The position numbers were made by a program, and so were the translations under genes. Shown piece by piece: positions 19,442-27,507 of a stretch of DNA of 39,855 nucleotides. A model generated the notes under the pieces. The model did no database searches. It was not told the DNA's origin and saw nothing but the letters and a program-made list of their open reading frames with translations. The stretch's first letter is position 1, and each line of letters starts with the position of its first letter. The DNA is from a virus: positions 1 through 39,855 of IMG/VR virus record IMGVR_UViG_3300015360_000090, one strand, 5' to 3'.

Positions 19442-19579
19442 ATGACTGGTACTCGCGATCAACAAAACCATCAGCAACAAGACAGCCTCACCATGTACGA
19501 GCGCGCACTGACCCAAGCCCTCGAGGACTCGATGGATGGTACGCAGAACGATGGGGACGACGAGAAAGAGGACGAATGA
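19442..19579 (+). CDS. Small acidic hypothetical protein, 45 aa
   Basis: The ATG at 19442 has GTGGAG about five to eight bases upstream. The peptide is Gln/Asn-rich at the N-terminus, has one short helix (YERALTQALEDSM) and ends in a strongly acidic tail. It is the first gene of the plus-strand island carrying the MoxR/VWA pair and overlaps the next gene by ATGA. No family is recognised. Confidence 0.6.
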   Translation: MTGTRDQQNHQQQDSLTMYERALTQALEDSMDGTQNDGDDEKEDE

Positions 19580-19680
19580 GTTTGATGTCCGTGCTTCTGT
19601 GGTCTGCGCTCGCCGGCTTCATGCTCGGGGCAGCAGACGGCGTCCTGTTCAGCTCAGCATGGAGGTGGCTGCTGTCATGA
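19576..19680 (+). CDS. Tiny single-span membrane protein, 34 aa
   Basis: ATGA overlaps link it to the genes on both sides, which is the main argument that it is real. Nearly the whole peptide is hydrophobic (SVLLWSALAGFMLGAADGVL), consistent with one membrane helix and little else. It is too small for family assignment. A membrane anchor for, or partner of, the following AAA+/VWA proteins, or a small membrane-active peptide, are both possible. Confidence 0.55.
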   Translation: MSLMSVLLWSALAGFMLGAADGVLFSSAWRWLLS

Positions 19681-20015
19681 AAGATGCGAACCACAGCAAG
19701 GCTATGCCCGCGACAAGATCTCCCATAGAGACTACGCCGGGATGTGATGCCTGCGGAGAAGAAAGTATCGGCATGGGCATCGCCGTCGTGATGGCCGTAC
19801 CCGGGATGCTGTTCCCGAGCACTGAGTACGACGTCCCTGTCTTCATCCCCGACCCCGACGTGAAGTTCCGCAGCATCGTGTTTCCAAACGGAGCAACCGG
19901 CTTTGTCACTGACGAGACTACGACCAAGTACCTGCACCGCGAGTGTTACGACGATCTAGTCGAAGAGCTCGCTTACGCTGGTCTCGAAGAGATCGATGAT
20001 GATGACGATGAATGA
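19677..20015 (+). CDS. Small hypothetical protein with possible zinc site, 112 aa
   Basis: The start is the ATG at 19677, in an ATGA overlap with the tiny membrane protein; the in-frame sequence further upstream is a shadow. CDAC at about residues 24-27 and HREC near 91-94 could together bind one zinc ion. The body between is beta-rich (VPVFIPDPDVKFRSIVF) and the last 25 residues are strongly acidic. It lies directly before the MoxR-type ATPase. No family is recognised. Confidence 0.65.
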   Translation: MKDANHSKAMPATRSPIETTPGCDACGEESIGMGIAVVMAVPGMLFPSTEYDVPVFIPDPDVKFRSIVFPNGATGFVTDETTTKYLHRECYDDLVEELAYAGLEEIDDDDDE

Positions 20016-20033
20016 TCGAAACCGAAAGCACAA

Positions 20034-21188
20034 ATGACCTACGGATTTCAACAAGCCCTGGAACTGGTTCGGCGAGAGCTGAACATGCAGAAGACCCTGA
20101 CCGCCAAGGGCGTGCAGCACCCACTGAACAACCCGCTGATCCTCGGTCCCGTAGGCGGCGGCAAAACTGCGATCGCCCACGAAGCCTGTGAAGCTGAGTC
20201 GCTCACCCTCCTCGCTATCAACTGCGGTGAGAACAGTGACGCCACCGACGTCTCAGGTGTCCCGGTCCCTAGCATGATCAAGCACCTCATGGACGAGGGC
20301 ACGGTCGGCGAGAAAGCCGGAGCACAGGGTGCCTACATGGAGTGGGTACTGAATAGGTACGCTTCGATCGCATGCGCACAGCCTGGGTTCCTGCTGTTCG
20401 ACGATCTCGACAAGGCCCCTCCAGCGGTTCAAGGGGCCCTGCTCGGGGTCACAGCAAACCGAAAGTTCCGCGACAAGTCTCTTCATCCGGGCACGCTCAT
20501 CATGGGGGCGGGCAATCGGCTCGGTGACGACATCTACGCCAATGAGATCTCTGAGTCACTGCGCACACGCATGACTATCATCGAGATGGCCCCCGACCTC
20601 GTCAGCTTCTCGAAGTACGGCCGAGCCAAGGGTGAGATCCACGAAGCCGTGATCGGATACTTGCAGTACAAGCCGAGCCAGCTGCATCAGTGGAAGGAAG
20701 GTGCATTTCGCTTTCCCACACCCCGAGGCTGGTGGGAGGCGTCGCAGCAGATGTTTGCGTACCCCGTAGCTGACGAAGACCTCTTCAGCACCGGGAGCCG
20801 CGACAACTGGAAGGGCATCGTTTCGCGCAAGCTCGGTGAGCACATCGGCAGCGACTTCTGGGCCTGGTATCAGATCATCAGCAAGGTAGACGTCGATGCG
20901 ATCTTGATTCGCGGAGACATGGCGACCACTGGCGATTCCGCCGCTGTACGCATGCAGCAGTACGCCGCAGTGTTCCGTATCGCCCAAAAGCTGAACCAAG
21001 ACGGTGTGAAGCCTGCGTACGTAGGCCTCGGGGCCTGGGTCCCACAGATCGCGCCTGAGATGCGCGTGGCCCTGATTATCCAGCTCTCAACGAAGTCAAG
21101 GACCTCGATCGCCACTATCTTCCCAAAAACCGCAACCGACATGCTCGCAGAGTATGTCTCTACGCCGTCAGGTACAAAGAGGACATAA
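20034..21188 (+). CDS. MoxR-type AAA+ ATPase
   Basis: 384 residues. Walker A GPVGGGKT is at 38-45, Walker B LLFDDLDKA at about 120-128, and a sensor-1-like region GAGNRLGDD follows. The Arg-rich stretch ESLRTRMTIIEM shortly after matches the arginine finger/sensor area of MoxR ATPases. Family role: hexameric ATPases that remodel or activate partner proteins, usually encoded beside a VWA-domain protein, as here. Its TAA overlaps the ATG of the next gene (TAATG), which supports a joint complex. The ribosome site is weak, so it may depend on coupling to upstream translation. The substrate is unknown. Confidence 0.85.
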   Translation: MTYGFQQALELVRRELNMQKTLTAKGVQHPLNNPLILGPVGGGKTAIAHEACEAESLTLLAINCGENSDATDVSGVPVPSMIKHLMDEGTVGEKAGAQGAYMEWVLNRYASIACAQPGFLLFDDLDKAPPAVQGALLGVTANRKFRDKSLHPGTLIMGAGNRLGDDIYANEISESLRTRMTIIEMAPDLVSFSKYGRAKGEIHEAVIGYLQYKPSQLHQWKEGAFRFPTPRGWWEASQQMFAYPVADEDLFSTGSRDNWKGIVSRKLGEHIGSDFWAWYQIISKVDVDAILIRGDMATTGDSAAVRMQQYAAVFRIAQKLNQDGVKPAYVGLGAWVPQIAPEMRVALIIQLSTKSRTSIATIFPKTATDMLAEYVSTPSGTKRT

Positions 21189-22378
21189 TGATCGATGAGC
21201 GCAGTATCACGAACAAGGAAGCGCTTCATGCTGTAAAGCAGGCGCTCCAAGACCTGATGCTGTTCTTTCCGCTGTGCGGTCTCTCCTACTTTGGAGAGGC
21301 CGTGCAGGTTCGGGAGGAGCGCAGCATACGAACGCTGATGACTGATGGGCGCCGGGTTTTCTACTCCCCGGACTGGATCAACGGCATCACGCCTAATGCT
21401 CGGATTTTCGATTTGCTCCACGAGTGGCTGCACATCTTTTTCAACCACGTCGCCCGTACTGGAGATCGTAACAAGAAAACGTGGAACGTCGCGGCCGACA
21501 TGGTCGTAGTCCGCGAGGCCTGCTTGATCCTGTCTCGAGGCGGCAACATATGGACTGCACCTCCGGACGGAATCATACCGCAGCCCTGGGCCGCGGACAT
21601 GACAGCCGAGGAGATCTATGACGAGCTGATGAAGCAGCAGAGCCTGCCCGCAGGCAAGGGAAGCGGTGAGCACGAGAGCGGCGAGGACTTCGCGGAGCCC
21701 GAGCATGACCCAAGCGTAGGTGAGGAAGAAGACTTCCTTCGTACGTTCATGGAGGAGATCGCCCAAGCTGTGCTGATACAAGAACAGATCACGAGCACAC
21801 CAAAATCGGAGATGCTCACAAAGGCCATCAGAGACAGGCTCACTGATCTTGAGAAGTCTACGGTGCCCTGGAGTCGGCTACTACGCGGCACACTGATCTC
21901 CCAGATGGGGCAGGTGGCTCCGACGTACTCGCCTCCGCGCATGCGCTATTTCCCTGCCATTACGCTGCCCTCGATGCGGTCTCTGAAGGAGGAGAAGCTA
22001 ATCATCCTGATCGATGTCTCGACGAGCGTAGGGCCTAGGCTGCTGAAGACCTTCGTCTCAAACGTACTGCCTGCAGCCCAGCGCGCGAATGAGGTCATGA
22101 TCGTCACCTTCGATAGCGATGTGCGCGAGACGATTCGGACTAAGAACCCGAAAGCTGTGTTCAGCTCCCTGACCTTTCAGCCGGGTCACCACAAATACAC
22201 CTCCGTGGTATCGGCATTCGATATCGTAGAAGCGTACAAGCCCAAAGCGATCGTATGCCTTACCGACGGAGAGATCCTATTGCCAACAAAAACGTACCCA
22301 CAAACGCTATGGGTGATCCCACAGGGAGGGAGGTCACAGCCATGGGGACGGAACTTCGTGATGGACGTCTCGTGGTGA
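21188..22378 (+). CDS. Putative metallopeptidase fused to VWA-like domain (DUF2201-type)
   Basis: 396 residues in two parts. The N-terminal half has a zinc-peptidase motif, HEWLHIFFNH (His78, Glu79, His82, with a further His87). An acidic, Gly/Glu-rich linker follows at about 150-185. The C-terminal half has a VWA/MIDAS motif, LIDVSTS (Asp276, Ser278, Ser280), and later CLTDGEI, matching the third metal-binding position. This order, peptidase-like then VWA-like, is that of the DUF2201 families, usually paired with a MoxR ATPase. Whether peptide bonds are cut is unknown; in some relatives the zinc site may be structural. Its 3' end overlaps the next gene. Confidence 0.85.
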   Translation: MIDERSITNKEALHAVKQALQDLMLFFPLCGLSYFGEAVQVREERSIRTLMTDGRRVFYSPDWINGITPNARIFDLLHEWLHIFFNHVARTGDRNKKTWNVAADMVVVREACLILSRGGNIWTAPPDGIIPQPWAADMTAEEIYDELMKQQSLPAGKGSGEHESGEDFAEPEHDPSVGEEEDFLRTFMEEIAQAVLIQEQITSTPKSEMLTKAIRDRLTDLEKSTVPWSRLLRGTLISQMGQVAPTYSPPRMRYFPAITLPSMRSLKEEKLIILIDVSTSVGPRLLKTFVSNVLPAAQRANEVMIVTFDSDVRETIRTKNPKAVFSSLTFQPGHHKYTSVVSAFDIVEAYKPKAIVCLTDGEILLPTKTYPQTLWVIPQGGRSQPWGRNFVMDVSW

Positions 22379-23715
22379 TCGACGTTCTTACACAGCTCGG
22401 TAGGGCAATGATCACTGAGCGCGTGATCAACTACCGCATAGCCGAGTCCTCCAGCGCACTCTGGGCCGCGGCTGGGGAGGATACCCTAGACGTTCTGAAG
22501 AAGATCAGCCCTACGTACATACATAGTGGCTGGTGGCCCAGGGCTCAGTTCGTGATCTACGGTATTCACCCCGCTAGCCCAAAGCTCCCAGGGTACCGAG
22601 ATTCACGTGGTCCCCCAGACCACGAGGGCATCTCAAACCCACTTCAGCTCGCTGCCTTCTTCGCCGTGTTCGGCATGAAAGACGAGGCTGCTCTGGAGCT
22701 GAGATATCTGGATGAACAAGACGCGAAGGCTACCGACAACGGCAAGATTAGGCTCTACTCAGAACGCACGCTGCTCGTACCAGACTACTCAGAGCTAGGG
22801 CTAAAGAAGCGAGCGATGCGGGCCCGCGACAGTATCTGGCTTCGTGGCGCGTTCACTACTGGGTCGTACCAAAAGCTGGTACGTAGCCTGGCTCAGAACC
22901 TTTCCGATCTCGTTGACCTCGCCGTAATCTCGGCATCACGAAAAGAGTGGCCTGATCCAGCAATCCAGGACATCGCCTATGATATGGCGAGCAGGATCCT
23001 GGTGAACACAGGAACGAGCAACTTCTACTACGACGCCGCCACTAGCATCCAGCTGTGCACTGCTGCAGCCGCAGCAGACGCACTCCAAGGGCGTAACGGG
23101 GTCGCAAGGGTAGCTGGTCTCTATAGATCTGACTGTGACTCCACGTTCATGAAGGGCCTCTACACCCTAGCCTCGCTAGGTAAAGGTCCTCAAGACATAG
23201 TGATCCAGCGTATGTCACGGGGACCTAGGGTCGACGAGCTTCTCAAGATCCGGCATCTTGGCGTCATTGGTATGATCGATCGGATGCCATGGGAGTTCAT
23301 AGAGCCGATTCATAACGATCCCGCGCTAATAGGCCGCGCGCTGCCATGGGCAGAATCGGCAGGCCCAACACTGCTGCGACGCTTCCTCACCGATCATGTC
23401 GGCAGGCTAAAGAGGTTGCCTAGCCTAGAGCATGATCCCGAGACCTATGGCTACTCTCTGCGCAGACTATCGAACAGCTCCCCGATGGAGTGGGAGTACG
23501 TGATGTCAAAGCTACATGATCGATGGAAAGCATCCAGGGAACTGCGGTCGAAACTTCTCGAGCTCACTGGTAGCTATGAGATCTCGTTCCTGGCGCTGGA
23601 AAGCTACGACAAGGACCATGGCGCTAAAGTAGCGCTACAGCAGCACCCCAACTACGATGCCATCAAAGCGATCACCGATGGGTTCGTCCTGCCGGAAGTA
23701 GGTAGCATCTGGTGA
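22342..23715 (+). CDS. Hypothetical protein, 457 aa; third member of the MoxR/VWA cluster
   Basis: I start at the ATG at 22342, which has AGGGAGGGAGG about eight bases upstream and overlaps the VWA gene by 37 bases. A GTG at 22375, in a GTGA overlap, is the alternative. The protein is largely helical, with many Arg/Leu-rich helices, an Ala-rich stretch near residue 240 (CTAAAAADAL) and no recognised motif. It looks like an all-helical repeat or scaffold protein. Overlapping translation with the MoxR/VWA pair suggests it acts with them, perhaps as target or adaptor. This is inference. Confidence 0.75.
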   Translation: MGTELRDGRLVVIDVLTQLGRAMITERVINYRIAESSSALWAAAGEDTLDVLKKISPTYIHSGWWPRAQFVIYGIHPASPKLPGYRDSRGPPDHEGISNPLQLAAFFAVFGMKDEAALELRYLDEQDAKATDNGKIRLYSERTLLVPDYSELGLKKRAMRARDSIWLRGAFTTGSYQKLVRSLAQNLSDLVDLAVISASRKEWPDPAIQDIAYDMASRILVNTGTSNFYYDAATSIQLCTAAAAADALQGRNGVARVAGLYRSDCDSTFMKGLYTLASLGKGPQDIVIQRMSRGPRVDELLKIRHLGVIGMIDRMPWEFIEPIHNDPALIGRALPWAESAGPTLLRRFLTDHVGRLKRLPSLEHDPETYGYSLRRLSNSSPMEWEYVMSKLHDRWKASRELRSKLLELTGSYEISFLALESYDKDHGAKVALQQHPNYDAIKAITDGFVLPEVGSIW

Positions 23716-23719
23716 AGAG

Positions 23720-23741
23720 AGCCCGGGGTCATTCCCGGGCT
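23720..23741. terminator. Hairpin terminator between convergent genes
   Basis: AGCCCGGG and CCCGGGCT form eight perfect pairs around a six-base loop (GTCATT). The site lies between the end of the MoxR/VWA block and the end of the portal gene, so it can act in both directions. No clear U-tract follows. Confidence 0.7.
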
Positions 23742-23746
23742 GCTCC

Positions 23747-25687
23747 CTACTGGTTTGCTCGTCTAGGCGGTCGCTGCTCCGGCATCGGCCGCATGTCGAC
23801 TGTCGGGGCTGCAGGGCCCGTAGGCTGCGTCCCGGCGCCTTGTGGGCTCTGCTGAGGCGGCTGGCCTTGCGGAGCGCCCTGCGGAGCGCCTTGCTCGGGC
23901 ACTACGCCCTGGCTGGCCAGTAGCTGTAGTGCCTCAGGCTGGCTCTTCAGCTGCTCGAGGTACACGCGCTGCTGCTCAGGCGGCATCGTCTTCACTCTAT
24001 CCGCTAGAGCTGCCGCTACGGCATCAAGGCTGTAGCCCGAGGGCTGTGCTGCTGCGCTGGAGCCTTGGATCTCGTCGAACGGCGTCCTGGGTGGAACCGA
24101 TGCGCGTGCCATGGTCTGCTGCGCCGCGGACTGTGCCTGGGCCTGGTACTTTGCCATGACGAGCTGGGCCTCGCCTTGGGCCTGTGCCTCGACCAGCTGC
24201 TTCTGCCGCAGTGCTTCCGACTTGATCTTGGCCTCGCCAATCATCAGCTCGGACTCGTCTTCGACGTTTAGATCAGTGAACGACAGCAGGGTCGAGTCAC
24301 TGATTTTCCCCGCCATGTTGAGCTGCAGCATCATCGCCTGACGCTGAAGATCATCGGCCATCTTGAACGGCTTGAACTTACCTTGAGGCAGTGGCCAGTT
24401 CATGTAGGCGCCGAAGCGCTTCGTGACCCAGTCGAGGAGACGTTGGTGTGCGAGCACGTTGCTGAGAAAGAAGTTCTCGAGCATCCGCATCGAGACGCTG
24501 GTCCCTGCGTAGGTTCCTCGACCGAACACGAGATCGACTGGAAAGCCCATTCCGGCGACCATGACCTCTGCTGCTTGCTGGATCTCCGGCATCAGCAGCA
24601 GTGAGCGCCCGTTCTCCCCGATGACCTGATGGCCAAGGGGGAATGGGAGGATGCCGTAGTACGCAGGATCAGCGCGCTGCCTCGCGAGCTCGCGTCGAAT
24701 ATGGTCTCGCCAGTTCGCGAGGTCGATCGTCGAAAAGGGATCTGCGTTAGCCGTTGCAGGCTGCGGGAACAGAAAGATCTGCGGTACTAGGTGCGTGAGC
24801 AGCACAGCTTCTTGGGCCTTGCGCATCACCTGGATGTAGAACGCGTCTTTCAGCACAGGCATCAGCAGAGGGATGCCCCAGCCACGGCTCATGCTAGACA
24901 ACCCGGGTCTACGCATGTGAAAGATCTCAGACTTATCGAACACGAGCTGGCGTCGTGTCTTCACGGCCTCGAGAAAGATCTCAGGGGTCGTAGCTACAAG
25001 GTCCTTGCGGCCCATCATGATCTGACCGCGAAAGTCAGGACTGATGTCGAGCGCATAGTCCATGCGCCCCGTGGACTCGTTGTAGAAGATGTGGACGTTC
25101 TCAGGGTTCCAGCGAATCAGTCCGATCTCGCTGTACTTCGGGTAGTAGTCATCGCGTGAGGTCGCGAAGTCGTGCTGACCACAGGTCGGGCATTCAAGCC
25201 AGAACCTGTGATTCATGTAGCGCCAGTTAGGGCGTATGCTCAGCGCGTCGTGCTCCGCCGTGCACATCGAGTTCCCGCACAGCAGCTTCTTACGGAACGG
25301 GAAGCTCGCACTGACGAACGCATTGCCGTAGACGAAGTAGTCTAGGTTGATCTCATACTGGTGAACACGATAGTTCACAACACCGAGAAGCAACTCTTCC
25401 CACTTCTCGCGCACGCCGGCATCGCGGTGCTGAATGATCAGGTCGGTGACCGGATACTCAGACGCCTTCGTCACAACAGCATTGACGATGCCGTGCGTGA
25501 GGAAGTAGAACCGACAGAACCCAAACAGGTCTTTGATCGATGGCGGAGTGTACGTCGAGGCCTGATCGAAGAAGGGGTTGCTGAATGGCTGGTACTTCCG
25601 GCCGAGCACCTGACTACGATCAGCGTTGCCGCCCATGGCCGAGTTTGCGCCACCAGCGCCCAGCCCATTCGTACCACTGAAAAACAT
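23747..25687 (-). CDS. Portal protein
   Basis: 646 residues. The portal core is recognisable by its order: an N-terminal disordered Gly/Asn-rich stretch, helices around RFYFLTHGIVNAVV, the wing segment YFVYGNAFVSASF (about 115-130), a long stem/clip region, and RGTYAGTSVSMRMLENFF (about 400-415). A four-Cys insertion (CGNSMC near 138 and CPTC near 170) could bind zinc. The C-terminal 150 residues are Gln/Ala-rich, then Pro/Gln-rich with short GAPQ repeats, and probably disordered. Family role: a dodecameric ring at the capsid vertex for DNA entry and exit. It is the last gene of its block; the ATG overlaps the stop before it (TGATG). Confidence 0.85.
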   Translation of the reverse strand: MFFSGTNGLGAGGANSAMGGNADRSQVLGRKYQPFSNPFFDQASTYTPPSIKDLFGFCRFYFLTHGIVNAVVTKASEYPVTDLIIQHRDAGVREKWEELLLGVVNYRVHQYEINLDYFVYGNAFVSASFPFRKKLLCGNSMCTAEHDALSIRPNWRYMNHRFWLECPTCGQHDFATSRDDYYPKYSEIGLIRWNPENVHIFYNESTGRMDYALDISPDFRGQIMMGRKDLVATTPEIFLEAVKTRRQLVFDKSEIFHMRRPGLSSMSRGWGIPLLMPVLKDAFYIQVMRKAQEAVLLTHLVPQIFLFPQPATANADPFSTIDLANWRDHIRRELARQRADPAYYGILPFPLGHQVIGENGRSLLLMPEIQQAAEVMVAGMGFPVDLVFGRGTYAGTSVSMRMLENFFLSNVLAHQRLLDWVTKRFGAYMNWPLPQGKFKPFKMADDLQRQAMMLQLNMAGKISDSTLLSFTDLNVEDESELMIGEAKIKSEALRQKQLVEAQAQGEAQLVMAKYQAQAQSAAQQTMARASVPPRTPFDEIQGSSAAAQPSGYSLDAVAAALADRVKTMPPEQQRVYLEQLKSQPEALQLLASQGVVPEQGAPQGAPQGQPPQQSPQGAGTQPTGPAAPTVDMRPMPEQRPPRRANQ

Positions 25688-26580
25688 CAGCTAGCTCCGC
25701 CTGGTGTGCTGCGTTTTTTAGTAAGGAACGTCGCTGCGGCGTCCACAGCAGTACCCCCTACTAGTTGCGGGATCACGGGTACGCCTGCGGTAAGCATACC
25801 GCCGGCAAGCCCGGAGCCTACACCAAAAAGCTTTTGCTTCACCGACCTACCGCCACGACTACTCTCATCACCTCTAGCGAGGTCGGGGGCAGCGATGGCG
25901 AGAGGCAGGCCTACAGCTATGGCTGCACCTGTGCCGGAGCCTCCAATCATCGTGCGACCCAAAGCCTTAGCAGTAGCGATCGGCTTCGTGGCCATGCCCT
26001 TGGCTACGCCTGGAAGGCTCGTGATACCTGCCTTGGTTGCAGCATCGCCAGCGTGGCCTTGGCTTTCGATATCCTTGAGCTTCTCACCGAGTGCCTTGAG
26101 GCGCTTAGGCGAAGCACCGTGTGCGGTCTCGTCAAGGATGCGGCGATGGTGCAGCCTGAGCTCCTTTGCAGCCTGCTCTGATCCACGCATGCCGATCGCT
26201 CCTGGGGTCGACGAGTACGCACCGGTAAGGCCGTGGAGCTGGCGCTGACCGAACCGCTTCACTGCGCCACCAATGCGTTTCGCTGTCTCACCCACGGCCT
26301 GGCCTTGCCCTAGCGTAGGGTTCAGCAGCCGAGTGTCGCGATGCATGCGACCAAGACCACCTGCAGCACCACCGACAGCGGCTCCGCGCAGGCCCCCGCG
26401 TAGTGCTGCAGTTATGCTGCCGTCGTCTCCACGATTCATCACGCCCTGAGTGGCCCCAACACCTGCACCTAGAACAGCGGCTCGATGTGGGGAGTCAGTA
26501 AGCCACCGCGCAGCTTGGCCAATGGCCTTCGTTGCTGCCGCTGACTTCATGATCTCGTAGAAGACATCATGTGCGTCCAT
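25687..26580 (-). CDS. Hypothetical virion-type protein, Ala/Gly-rich, 297 aa
   Basis: The ATG at 26580 overlaps the stop of the upstream gene (TAATG). In-frame sequence further upstream is a shadow of that gene. The protein has several Ala/Gly-rich hydrophobic segments (AAVLGAGVGATQGVM, GGLRGAAVGGAAGGLG, GTGAAIAVGLPLAIAA) between basic stretches, suggesting membrane-interacting or glycine-zipper helices. A similar composition occurs in the small proteins at 1573-2583. It is directly upstream of the portal and could be an internal virion or ejection protein, by composition only. Confidence 0.7.
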   Translation of the reverse strand: MDAHDVFYEIMKSAAATKAIGQAARWLTDSPHRAAVLGAGVGATQGVMNRGDDGSITAALRGGLRGAAVGGAAGGLGRMHRDTRLLNPTLGQGQAVGETAKRIGGAVKRFGQRQLHGLTGAYSSTPGAIGMRGSEQAAKELRLHHRRILDETAHGASPKRLKALGEKLKDIESQGHAGDAATKAGITSLPGVAKGMATKPIATAKALGRTMIGGSGTGAAIAVGLPLAIAAPDLARGDESSRGGRSVKQKLFGVGSGLAGGMLTAGVPVIPQLVGGTAVDAAATFLTKKRSTPGGAS

Positions 26581-27503
26581 TATTTTCCGCCGATCATCCT
26601 GAGCTGTTGGATCATCTGGGCCTTGACCGTCTTGGCCAGGTCCCATTCGACTAGCAGTCGGTATACCGCAGAACCCACCGCGGTGTCTGGAAGACTCTCT
26701 ACTGCCGCTGCCAGTGGTAGCTTGCCGAGGGTCTCGAACATCTCGCGGATCTCTGTCTTCAGGCCCTCGAACTCGAAGGGCACACGGCGAAGATCTTTAC
26801 CACCACAGCTCACGCAAGCGGTGTCATTGTCATCACGGTGTAGCGCTTCGCAGGTCTTGCACTCGAGCTGCGTGTCTTCCAGCTCCCGCTGCGCGAAGTT
26901 GAGGGGCTGAGGGATGTAGGGGACGCCGGCACTCTTGAACGTTGCAGCGATGAACTTGTCTACCTCGAACGAGGTCTCTCGCTTGTCCACCATCTGCATG
27001 ATCTCATAGCCGACCACAAGATGCCCAAGCTCAGGCTCTTCGAGGTAGACGAAGTTTGGCGACTCGCCGGCAAGGGCGCGGCACACCCAGTGGAACACTT
27101 CCCACTGTCGCCACGGCGATGGGGATGCCAGCACTACGCGGCCGGCCATGATCTTGTTCCAGACCTTGTTCGACAGTGCGATACCGTCGCGCTCAACCGT
27201 GAGGCGCAACACGTCGGGGTGCCATTCCGCGTACTCCATGCCGTACTTGTCGATGAGCATGAGCATCAGGACTACGGGATGCGCGTCGGGGTGGCGCCAG
27301 ATATCCCTCAGGTTCGGCGCAGACTCGACGGACGCGATCTTGTCGCCCAACTCTGCAGCAGTACATGACGACACTGCACGAGCCGCCAGCGATTCCACAC
27401 TAGCGGGCTCGTGCGGAGCCTGAGCCTCCGGTACAGCGCCAGAGCCCGACCATCCTTGCGGTGGCCAGGCTCTTGTGTTGCTCTCATCGAGCAGGAGGCT
27501 CAT
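26580..27503 (-). CDS. Hypothetical virion-type protein with zinc ribbon, 307 aa
   Basis: I use the ATG at 27503, four bases after the stop of the upstream gene. The centre is a mixed alpha/beta region with many Trp/Glu/His residues (WRQWEVFHWVCRAL). A four-Cys zinc ribbon follows at about residues 213-231: CKTC, 11 residues, CVSC. The C-terminus is helical. No enzyme motif is present. Its place between a beta-rich structural gene and the portal-side genes suggests a head, neck or connector role. The family is not recognised. Confidence 0.7.
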   Translation of the reverse strand: MSLLLDESNTRAWPPQGWSGSGAVPEAQAPHEPASVESLAARAVSSCTAAELGDKIASVESAPNLRDIWRHPDAHPVVLMLMLIDKYGMEYAEWHPDVLRLTVERDGIALSNKVWNKIMAGRVVLASPSPWRQWEVFHWVCRALAGESPNFVYLEEPELGHLVVGYEIMQMVDKRETSFEVDKFIAATFKSAGVPYIPQPLNFAQRELEDTQLECKTCEALHRDDNDTACVSCGGKDLRRVPFEFEGLKTEIREMFETLGKLPLAAAVESLPDTAVGSAVYRLLVEWDLAKTVKAQMIQQLRMIGGK

Positions 27504-27507
27504 GAGA

